A DNA stretch of 63,833 nucleotides from an uncultured Clostridiaceae bacterium. GTDB lineage: Bacteria; Bacillota; Clostridia; Lachnospirales; Lachnospiraceae. Made by a program: the position numbers and the translations under genes. The notes below the pieces were generated by a model, which was given only the letters and a program-made list of their open reading frames with translations, made no database searches and had not been told where the DNA came from. This document shows, piece by piece, positions 46,926 through 54,227 of this stretch (position 1 is the first letter of the stretch; each line of letters opens with the position of its first letter). The stretch is from assembly GCA_947177415.1 (NCBI GenBank), contig CAMWUK010000007.1, forward strand, positions 1-63,833, read 5' to 3'.

Positions 46926-46952
46926 TAGTATATGAAAACTTTAAAAAGAGGT
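46926..46952 (-). promoter_or_regulatory. Candidate sigma-K promoter of spoVFAB
   Basis: Minus strand: AC, 16 bases, then CATATACTA, which fits the sigma-K consensus (AC at -35, CATANNNTA at -10) exactly. Position about 60 bp before the spoVFA start. A match of this length could arise by chance, but the gene is a known sigma-K target in Bacillus. Confidence 0.6.
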
Positions 46953-46966
46953 GTCTGAAACAAAAA

Positions 46967-47000
46967 ACCGGTATGACAAAGTTTTCTTCGTCATACTGGT
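46967..47000 (-). terminator. Strong terminator between the GTPase gene and spoVFA
   Basis: Stem ACCAGTATGAC / GTCATACCGGT then TTTTTTG on the minus strand. It ends the G3E GTPase gene eight bases after its stop codon. Confidence 0.9.
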
Positions 47001-47007
47001 TTTTCTA

Positions 47008-47958
47008 TTAGGTGAAATAAACCATCTCCTCTTTTGATTTTTCTGTTCTTTCTACAGAAATGGCTTCTAAAACTACTCCTTCTCCTTCATATTCTTTGGC
47101 ATATTCTACACGGGCTTTTGCCGTAATATTAATCCAATCTCTTGTTTTGAATTGATCTATTTCGCTACAATGGCATTTAAATCCAATAAAGGTAATGTCA
47201 TCTACACAACAAGTCATAGCAAATCTTCCCGGAACAAACCAGTCTCTTGGAAAGTTATCTGGATGATACACAATTGCCTTAAAACGTAAAGTTTTATCTT
47301 TATAATGCTCTGGATGCTCCATTGCATCCATATACCAAATACCATAATCCTCTTCTGTAACCTCAATTACATCTGCATTCATATCAAATGGCATTTCTTC
47401 TTCAAGGGAATTATCAATAGTTCCATCTTCTAATTCATAAATAATTTGTGCACGGCGATTATTTGCTTTCACCAATCTCCTAAAGGATGCTTTTGGTGTC
47501 TGTTCATTACAACGATTGAAAATGACCGCATCCGACTCATTAAACTGTTGTACCATCATACCTCCCATATTTCCCATATAGGTCTGGAAAGTACTGGCAT
47601 CTATAGTAGTCAGAACCTGTACAATTACCCACTCTTTTGGAAGTTCTGTATTAAGAAACTCTTCCACTTTCCACATTCCATTATATTCCACAAAAACACG
47701 GTCTGGTCTGTGTTTTTTATTTAATTTCTCCATATATTTTGTTGTCAAATTTTCTGGTTCGTCTATCACAACCATATCTACATTCGCCTTCTCTAATGCA
47801 GCTTTATCATATTCTACTTCTCCCTCTTCGCAACAAATCAAGAGACCTTTTTCCCCATTAAGGAACTCTGGTTCTAATATAGTCCCCTGAATGAGGGTAC
47901 TCTTTCCGCTTTCTAAAAAACCAGTAAATAAATATACATATATTTCTTTCTTTTCCAT
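47008..47958 (-). CDS. G3E-family GTPase (CobW/P47K-like) with C-terminal TIGR03943-like domain
   Basis: 316 residues from the ATG before 'EKKEIYVYLFTGFLESGKS'. Walker A is 'GFLESGKST'; the 'VDMVVIDEPENLT' and 'VFNRCNE' (NKxD position) regions follow. The C-terminal part (about 200-310), with 'FVPGRFAMTCCVDDITFIGF' and 'DWINITAKARVEYAKEYEGE', resembles the small domain of the membrane partner proteins of this family (TIGR03943/DUF1980). It lacks the CxCC metal motif of COG0523. The family hydrolyses GTP to load or move metals. Next to a second G3E GTPase, likely a metal-handling unit; the usual permease partner is absent. Confidence 0.75.
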   Translation of the reverse strand: MEKKEIYVYLFTGFLESGKSTLIQGTILEPEFLNGEKGLLICCEEGEVEYDKAALEKANVDMVVIDEPENLTTKYMEKLNKKHRPDRVFVEYNGMWKVEEFLNTELPKEWVIVQVLTTIDASTFQTYMGNMGGMMVQQFNESDAVIFNRCNEQTPKASFRRLVKANNRRAQIIYELEDGTIDNSLEEEMPFDMNADVIEVTEEDYGIWYMDAMEHPEHYKDKTLRFKAIVYHPDNFPRDWFVPGRFAMTCCVDDITFIGFKCHCSEIDQFKTRDWINITAKARVEYAKEYEGEGVVLEAISVERTEKSKEEMVYFT

Positions 47959-47989
47959 AATTGTTACCAAACCTTTTCTTATAATCAAT

Positions 47990-48021
47990 GTAACAGTTCA
48001 GCCTATAAGCTAAACTGTTAC
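47990..48021 (+). repeat. 32-bp solo hairpin of family C with 8-bp duplication
   Basis: GTAACAGTTCAGCC...AAACTGTTAC, equal to the left hairpin of family C alone. Direct repeats TAATCAAT (47982-47989) and TAATCAAC (48022-48029) agree at seven of eight positions. It separates the two GTPase genes. Confidence 0.75.
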
Positions 48022-48113
48022 TAATCAACTCTTTTATTCAACATAATGCCTTGAAAACAGACATGTAAATTTACTATTCAGCCTTATTAAACATATCACA
48101 CACTAAATCTTAG

Positions 48114-49277
48114 TTAAATGTGGAATACTTCTTTTAATTTGCCCTCATCCAATTTTGTACCAATCACACAAATCTTTCCTGTGATTTCCGGTTCTCCACT
48201 ACGAAGTTCATATTCTCCTGGTACCAAGTCATAGTAAATCCATGTTCCATCTGTATTCGGAACAATACCCTTTGCACGAAGGATAACACCAAATTCTTCT
48301 GTATTTGCCAACTTTTCCAGAATGCCTTCCATTTCATCTTTTGTGAACTTATGAGCAGTCTCCTGTCCCCAACTGGTAAATACATCGTCTGCATGATGGT
48401 GATGGTGGTCATGTCCGCAACACTCCCCATGCTCATGATGATGTTCATGATCATGTCCACAACATTCTCCATGCTCATGATGATGTTCATGATCGTGTCC
48501 ACAACATTCTTCATGCTCATGGTGATGTTCATGATCATGTCCACAACATTCTCCATGGTCATGGTGGTGTTCATGATCATGTCCACAACATTCTTCATGG
48601 TCATGATGATGCTCATGGTCGTGATGATGACCACACACTGGACAAACTTCTGCCTCCTTCATCAAATCTTCTGTCCAAGAATCTTTCTTTTCCATTGCAT
48701 CTACAATCTTGGATCCACTAATATCATCCCAAGGCGTTGTAATAACAACTGCATTTTCGTTATGCTCACGAATTAACTTCACACAAGCCTCCAGCTTGTC
48801 CTGTGCCATCTTCTGGGTTCTGCTTAATACAATGGTATTTGCATATTCAATTTGATTGTTAAAGAATTCTCCAAAGTTCTTCATGTACATCTTACATTTT
48901 GTGGCATCTGCTACAGTGACGAAACTATTCAGTTCAATGTCCACCTCATCTTCCACACCTTTTACAGCTTTGATAACATCTGATAATTTACCAACTCCAG
49001 ATGGCTCAATTAAAATCCTGTCAGGAGTATATTTCTCCAAAACCTCCTTTAATGCTGTACTAAAATCCCCAACTAAAGAACAGCAGATACAGCCGGAATT
49101 CATCTCTGTAATTTCTACACCTGCATCCTTTAAGAATCCTCCATCAATGCCAATCTCACCAAATTCATTTTCGATAAGCATCATCTTTTCACCTTTAAAA
49201 CCTTCTTCTAACAATTTCTTAATTAAGGTTGTCTTTCCTGCACCTAAAAATCCTGAAATAATATCTATCTTTGTCAT
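48114..49277 (-). CDS. G3E GTPase metallochaperone (COG0523) with His/Cys repeat
   Basis: 387 residues. Walker A 'GFLGAGKTT' (9-17), the COG0523 metal motif CICC (63-66), 'ILIEPSGVGKLSD' and the C-terminal CobW_C-like domain 'AKGIVPNTDGTWIYYDLVPG' are all present. Between them, about residues 203-295, lies a metal-binding insert: CPVCGHHHDHEHHHD followed by five ECCG-containing repeats of 14 residues (type HEECCGHDHEHHHD). The NKxD motif is altered ('SRTQ'). The family delivers Zn, Co or Ni, or stores them; the His/Cys repeat should bind many metal ions. Regulation by a zinc repressor is possible, but no clear operator was found upstream. Confidence 0.85.
   Translation of the reverse strand: MTKIDIISGFLGAGKTTLIKKLLEEGFKGEKMMLIENEFGEIGIDGGFLKDAGVEITEMNSGCICCSLVGDFSTALKEVLEKYTPDRILIEPSGVGKLSDVIKAVKGVEDEVDIELNSFVTVADATKCKMYMKNFGEFFNNQIEYANTIVLSRTQKMAQDKLEACVKLIREHNENAVVITTPWDDISGSKIVDAMEKKDSWTEDLMKEAEVCPVCGHHHDHEHHHDHEECCGHDHEHHHDHGECCGHDHEHHHEHEECCGHDHEHHHEHGECCGHDHEHHHEHGECCGHDHHHHHADDVFTSWGQETAHKFTKDEMEGILEKLANTEEFGVILRAKGIVPNTDGTWIYYDLVPGEYELRSGEPEITGKICVIGTKLDEGKLKEVFHI
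48409..48634. repeat. 42-bp tandem repeat inside the GTPase gene
   Basis: Five near-identical units of 42 bp (encoding 14 residues each), with CATGATCATGTCCACAACAT as the recurring core. Unit number may vary between strains by slippage or recombination. Confidence 0.85.
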
Positions 49278-49368
49278 TTCTACTTACTTCCTTTCTATAC
49301 ATTCTTCTATTATCACTCTCATCTGTATCAGTGTTTTACACTTCTTTGTATGATTTGTAGCTTTATCT

Positions 49369-49400
49369 GTTACTGTTCACACCATGGTGCTAACAGTAAC
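49369..49400 (+). repeat. 32-bp solo hairpin of family B, perfect 8-bp duplication
   Basis: GTTACTGTTCACACC / GGTGCTAACAGTAAC forms one stem, equal to the right-hand hairpin of family B. Perfect direct repeats CTTTATCT lie at 49361-49368 and 49401-49408. It lies upstream of the metallochaperone gene. Confidence 0.85.
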
Positions 49401-49455
49401 CTTTATCTTTCATTATACTCAAATTCAAAAAAAATTCAAGGAAAGGAAAAAACAA

Positions 49456-49477
49456 AGAGAGGCATTTCTGCCTCTCT
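49456..49477 (-). terminator. Terminator of the first amylase gene
   Basis: Stem AGAGAGGCA / TGCCTCTCT with a 4-base loop, then TTGTTTTTTCC on the minus strand; about 50 bp after the stop codon. Confidence 0.9.
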
Positions 49478-49527
49478 CTGCATCGAACTAATTTTACTTA
49501 GACGGCTCCTTATCTGAACAGACCTTG

Positions 49528-52500
49528 TTATTTAACTTTTATTGGTTTGCTCAGCTTTTTGGTTGTTGTATTTCCTTTTGCATCCTTAATCTGCAAATAA
49601 ATATAATATTTACCTTTTGAAGTTGCCTTCCAAGTCATTGTTTTTTTAGTAGAATATTTTCCAACTATAGTTGTCTTTTTACTTCCAACTTTCTGTACTT
49701 TAATTCTATACTGCACTTTTCCAATTGAAGTTGCTTTAAAGGTAAATTTCACACTCTTACCTTTTTTCACAGTTTTCTTATTAGCTTTAAATGTACTTAC
49801 TTTAATTGGATTCGTCACCTTATAATTAACAGTTCTTGTGCTATAATTTCCAGCCCCATCCACAACAACTGCATGTATTTTGTAGGTATCGGCTTTTGTA
49901 GGTGTCCATTTCACATTAGTTGTCTTAGAAATATTCTTTGCATACAAAGTTTTCATTTGTCCCTTAGAATTTTCTGCTGTTAACTGATAGAAATATGGTG
50001 CTGTACCACCAGATTGTACGGAAATAGTAAAAATAACAACATTTCCCGCTTTTTGTGGTGATTTTGTAACCTTACTTACAGCCAGACCAATTTTGATATC
50101 AGTATCATTATTGCCTGTATTCCCATTTCCAGTATTATTTCCATTGTTGTTATTTTCTGGATCATTTGGAGTTTGTGTATTATCAGGCTTTTTTGTCTCT
50201 GTTGGAGTTTTCGTAATAGTTGGTTTGTTTGTATTATTTGGTGTGTCTGTCTTAATTGGTGTATTTGTCTTTGTTGGTGTATTTGTCTTTGTTGGAACTT
50301 CTGTTTTTTCTGGTGTCTTTGTATTATCTGGTTTCTTCGTTTCATTTGGTTTTATCGTTTCTCTAGGAGGCTCTGTTTCTTGTGTATTTCCTCCTGATTT
50401 TGCTTCGATTTCATACTCTTTCTCACTAGAGACCTTTTTACCACTCTCATCTTCCACAACCACTTTAATTATATGCTTTCCTGCTTCTCCACTCCAATTA
50501 TAGGTTGCCTTAGAGGATGCACTTTGTACTACTTCTCCATCTATAGAAAATTCGTAAGTATAATCTCCTTCTCCATTATAAGGAATAGCCTTTAAATTAA
50601 GTTTTCTGCTATCGTACTGTGGCGAAGAGTAATCTGCACCAAAGTTTACAGTATATTTCTTTGACTCTGCTGGTTTATTTGTCTTTGTTGGTGTTTCTGT
50701 TTTTGTTGGTGACACAGTATTATCTGGTGTTTTTGTCTCAGCAGGCTTCTTTGTAGGTGGATTAACTGTACCACCACTTTTTCCCAATTGTGCCAATCCT
50801 ACTGTCACAAGATCCTCGTCTTCTTTCTCCTGAGAAGTAGAATCATCTTTTGAGTATGCTTCACCAGCAACATCCAGCATTGTCATATCTGCTGGCAGGC
50901 TTCCTATTCCGCTGGAACCGTATGTTGCAATTGCCATTACTCCGATACCATTATTTTCAATATCTGAAGCAGTTACACCTAATAGGCTTAATGGAAGCTT
51001 CACTATACAAAAAGTATCATGTTCTTTACTATGCCCTTCTGAAAGGAAATCTACCCAATCTCCTGAATCACTCTCTAAATCAGCTGGTGTATAACCTGTA
51101 TATCCTGTTCCTTTGATTCCATAGATGCTTGAACCGAAGAAACCATCTTCCCATGTAGTTTCTACTCCTGGAATAGGCGGCATATTATATCCTGATTTTA
51201 CAACACTGTCATAATCAACTAAACCATTTGTTACTGGGAAAAATGCCTGATTAATAATTCCATCTTTAGGTGAATACAAAAAGACTTTGTCTACTTTTGC
51301 ATCCCCTCCAAATTTTACATTAGTATCCCATGCAGTTTTTTGTGTTGTATCATTTGTCGTTCCATCCGTATAATCTCCACTTCTTGTATCAAATACAAGC
51401 ATTTGTGGAATATCGGCATCTGCACCATTTGGTTTTCCTCTGCCTGTCTGTGGTGCCTGTTGTGCCGGATCTACCACATCAATTACATTTGTATACTGGA
51501 TACCAATATACAAATTTTCATCATCCCATGCACCATACATGGCATAAGGATCAAATTTTGGTGCTTCATGTGTTCCTCTAAATGTTCCCGGATCATCATT
51601 TGCAACACCCTGGGCAATAATCATATCTTCTGTAAAATCACTTGCAGATGTAATTGTTTTTCTTGTTCCCACATTTCCATTAGGATTGGTTGCATAATAT
51701 GATGAACCTGGTGCCCCGTTCACCTCTGCTGCATCTGCCACTACTTCAAATAAGCTTTGAATACGGGAAATTGCAGAAGATCTTACAATAGCAGTTTCTG
51801 GATCAAAAACTTTTTCATATTCAAAGGTTTCTGTTACTTTTTTTGTTCCTGTTCCTGCAGAAACTTCCAAAGTTACAGTGGAATCTGCAATTTTTCCTTG
51901 TCCAATTGTTACCGTATCTCCAGATTTAAAGGTCTTCTCTGGTCCATTATCTACACAATAAGTTCCATTGGTAGCTCCTGACAAAGTAATCTTGACATCC
52001 ATGGTTTCTTCTGTAAAACTTGTACCATCAAACTTATTTACTTTGATATCTACTGCATCACTTGGTGTCTTTGTCTCTTCTGGTTTATCAGTTTTTGGTG
52101 GTGTTGTTGTCTTTTCTGGTGTCTTTGTCTTTTCTGGTGCCTTTGTCTTTTCTGGTGTTTTTTGTGGTTTCTCTGTTGCTGTAGATACAGAAAGTTCTGA
52201 CCATCTTCCACCATCATAAGAGTATGCTTTTCCTCCCACATAATCGAAGCCACAGTCTTGTCCTGGTGAATCTTGTGGGTCTTGGCTTCCACTTGCACCT
52301 GATGCAAATATTACTTTTGCATTTGTTACAGACGAATCCATTGTATATGTATATTTTCCGTCAGAACCAGCACTCATTTTTGTTCCTGGCCATTCACCTG
52401 TCAGTTTCGTAGCTGTTGCTCCTGACTGATATGCATAAATGTACATATCATCCCAACCTGATGGTTTTGTTGCTACAATCATATTTGCACCAATAGATGT

Positions 52501-53991
52501 ATTGCCACTTGGTGTAGTTGTTTTGGTTGGTGTAGTAGTCGTATCTACTTCGCCACCATGATTTCCACCATTTCCACTATCTTTATAAATAACAGCAATA
52601 CCCGATTGTCCAACATCGCCGGAAATTTTATCAGCAGTAACTGTCCATGTGCTTCCAGAAACTTCATCTGTATAGGTACCTGGTGCAGTTGTTCCACCAC
52701 CATTTGAAATCTCTACATGACCACTTCCACTTCCTTTTACAATAACAGCTCCACTTTCACGACATACTGCAGCTGCACTTCCTCCATTTACATAATAATC
52801 TTTTTCTCCTACACAATTGTTATGTAAATGATTCACTGCAGCTACTTCTTTAGAAGTAAAATGTGTACTTCCTTTCACTCCTGCCTTAATTGATTGTTTT
52901 CTAGTCTCATGTGGCCGTGAAAAGTAAAGTGAAGTTGCCTTTCCCTGTCCTGCCACAATAGCATATGCACGATCCATGATATTTTGATCTGTATACGCAG
53001 TCTGTTCACCATACTCACCATCATTTGAGTACGTGTCATGACTTTCTGCCCAATAAACCAGCTTGTCTTTAGAAACACCACGCTCGGACCAGTTACCGAT
53101 AGAGGATGGCACTCCGCCATGTTCAAATGCTTCTCTTATGGACTGTCCATACTTACTGTCTGTAACAGACATATGATTTGTATATTCTTTCATTAAACCT
53201 TCGCCACCATTCTCAAGTGGACCTACAAGAATTTCACCATAGTTATATAATCCTACACTGGTAACAACTGGCCAGAATTGACAGCCTTCACTTGGTAGAC
53301 TAATATGTTTTGCAGCATCCCAACGAATACCATCTACACCAACACTCTTTAATTCTTCAATATAACCTTTTACTTTATTCTGCACAGCAGAACTTTCTGA
53401 ATTCAAATCAGGCATACCGATTTTACCATGTGTGATACCATAACGATCTGTATACCAAGCATCACCATCATTGTGAAAACAATCAGCTCCCAGACCATCA
53501 TCACCTATAGAACGTGTATGATTGGCAACTACGTCCACAACAACCTTAATACCATATTTTTCTGCCTCATCACATAACGCCTGTAGGTCAGCTTTATTTC
53601 CCAATGCATTTTGAGCTATGGAAAAAGTTTGTGGCTGGTATAACCAATACCAGACATCACCATCACCTTTCTGTGCTGGTGATGTCTGAACAGAAGTAAA
53701 ACCTGCTGCTGCAATATTAGGAAGCTCTGCTTTTATATCATTATACTTCCAGTCAAAACAATGCAGAATCGTTCCATCTTGTATATTACTTGCTAATCCA
53801 TAGTTACCTGCATCTACTTGGCTGTCTTCTGTCTCCACCTTATATTTTGTTTCTTTTGCAATAATTCTGCTTTCAGCTATCCAGTCTGTATTCCCTGCAA
53901 ATACAGTAGAAAATGCAAGCAGACCAGCAAAACCAATACTGCCAAATTTTCTTCCCAGCCGTTTTTTCAAATCCTTGCTTATTCTTATCAT
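49528..53991 (-). CDS. Secreted multi-domain alpha-amylase (GH13, AmyE type), copy 1
   Basis: 1487 residues. Signal peptide about 1-33 ('GFAGLLAFSTVFAG'). GH13 catalytic domain about 70-475 with 'DVVANHT' (153-159), nucleophile D225 in 'GIRWDAAKH', acid/base E253 in 'YGEIL', and D319 in 'ESHDTY'. A starch-binding CBM26-like module (about 503-600) has 'KPSGWDDMYIYAYQSG' and 'EWPGTKMSAGSDGKY'. Then come Thr/Pro/Lys linkers, a chitobiase-C-like beta domain, a CBM9/DOMON-like module ('DDENLYIGIQYTNV'), an Ig-like domain, and two C-terminal Lys-rich beta domains. No LPXTG or SLH anchor. It hydrolyses internal alpha-1,4 bonds of starch. ATG behind AAAGGAG. Confidence 0.93.
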   Translation of the reverse strand: MIRISKDLKKRLGRKFGSIGFAGLLAFSTVFAGNTDWIAESRIIAKETKYKVETEDSQVDAGNYGLASNIQDGTILHCFDWKYNDIKAELPNIAAAGFTSVQTSPAQKGDGDVWYWLYQPQTFSIAQNALGNKADLQALCDEAEKYGIKVVVDVVANHTRSIGDDGLGADCFHNDGDAWYTDRYGITHGKIGMPDLNSESSAVQNKVKGYIEELKSVGVDGIRWDAAKHISLPSEGCQFWPVVTSVGLYNYGEILVGPLENGGEGLMKEYTNHMSVTDSKYGQSIREAFEHGGVPSSIGNWSERGVSKDKLVYWAESHDTYSNDGEYGEQTAYTDQNIMDRAYAIVAGQGKATSLYFSRPHETRKQSIKAGVKGSTHFTSKEVAAVNHLHNNCVGEKDYYVNGGSAAAVCRESGAVIVKGSGSGHVEISNGGGTTAPGTYTDEVSGSTWTVTADKISGDVGQSGIAVIYKDSGNGGNHGGEVDTTTTPTKTTTPSGNTSIGANMIVATKPSGWDDMYIYAYQSGATATKLTGEWPGTKMSAGSDGKYTYTMDSSVTNAKVIFASGASGSQDPQDSPGQDCGFDYVGGKAYSYDGGRWSELSVSTATEKPQKTPEKTKAPEKTKTPEKTTTPPKTDKPEETKTPSDAVDIKVNKFDGTSFTEETMDVKITLSGATNGTYCVDNGPEKTFKSGDTVTIGQGKIADSTVTLEVSAGTGTKKVTETFEYEKVFDPETAIVRSSAISRIQSLFEVVADAAEVNGAPGSSYYATNPNGNVGTRKTITSASDFTEDMIIAQGVANDDPGTFRGTHEAPKFDPYAMYGAWDDENLYIGIQYTNVIDVVDPAQQAPQTGRGKPNGADADIPQMLVFDTRSGDYTDGTTNDTTQKTAWDTNVKFGGDAKVDKVFLYSPKDGIINQAFFPVTNGLVDYDSVVKSGYNMPPIPGVETTWEDGFFGSSIYGIKGTGYTGYTPADLESDSGDWVDFLSEGHSKEHDTFCIVKLPLSLLGVTASDIENNGIGVMAIATYGSSGIGSLPADMTMLDVAGEAYSKDDSTSQEKEDEDLVTVGLAQLGKSGGTVNPPTKKPAETKTPDNTVSPTKTETPTKTNKPAESKKYTVNFGADYSSPQYDSRKLNLKAIPYNGEGDYTYEFSIDGEVVQSASSKATYNWSGEAGKHIIKVVVEDESGKKVSSEKEYEIEAKSGGNTQETEPPRETIKPNETKKPDNTKTPEKTEVPTKTNTPTKTNTPIKTDTPNNTNKPTITKTPTETKKPDNTQTPNDPENNNNGNNTGNGNTGNNDTDIKIGLAVSKVTKSPQKAGNVVIFTISVQSGGTAPYFYQLTAENSKGQMKTLYAKNISKTTNVKWTPTKADTYKIHAVVVDGAGNYSTRTVNYKVTNPIKVSTFKANKKTVKKGKSVKFTFKATSIGKVQYRIKVQKVGSKKTTIVGKYSTKKTMTWKATSKGKYYIYLQIKDAKGNTTTKKLSKPIKVK

Positions 53992-54077
53992 AAATCGTTT
54001 TCTCCTTTCTTTTCACTTTTTGTCCCAAAACATAGTTTTGTTCAAAAAAATCATATTTTATACTTTGAATTTCTTTC

Positions 54078-54106
54078 ATTTTAACAAATTTTCACTATAT
54101 ATTCAA
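54078..54106 (-). promoter_or_regulatory. Promoter of amylase copy 1
   Basis: TTGAAT (54101-54106), 17 bp, TAAAAT (54078-54083) on the minus strand, identical in layout to the copy before amylase 2. No CcpA-type cre palindrome was found nearby. Confidence 0.55.
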
Positions 54107-54180
54107 TGCATTTTTTACTATATTCAAGACGTAATTTACATGTTTTTTGTGCATTTTTTTGTATTTCCATCATTTCAAAA

Positions 54181-54210
54181 AAAGAGCTATGAAATATATC
54201 ATAACTCTTT
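54181..54210 (-). terminator. Terminator of amylase copy 2
   Basis: Stem AAAGAGTTATGA / TCATAGCTCTTT followed by TTTTTTGA on the minus strand. The equivalent is found after amylase 3. Confidence 0.85.
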
Positions 54211-54227
54211 CTTTTTACAATTTACAA

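Noticed and set aside
48409..48634. CRISPR-like appearance of regularly spaced repeats
   Set aside because: The units are contiguous, 42 bp long and coding, with no unique spacers and no cas genes nearby.
48351..48776. Long open frames on other frames of the metallochaperone gene (Met/Ile/Val-rich products)
   Set aside because: They result from the 42-bp tandem repeat that encodes the His/Cys units; the products are low-complexity shadows.
50093..50503. Long plus-strand frames rich in Phe, Val, Leu and Ser opposite the amylase linkers
   Set aside because: These are antisense readings of the Thr/Pro/Lys linker repeats and have no starts with ribosome binding sites.
53992..54227. CcpA-binding cre sites upstream of the amylases
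   Set aside because: No stretch matches the TGWAANCGNTNWCA pattern acceptably in any of the three upstream regions.
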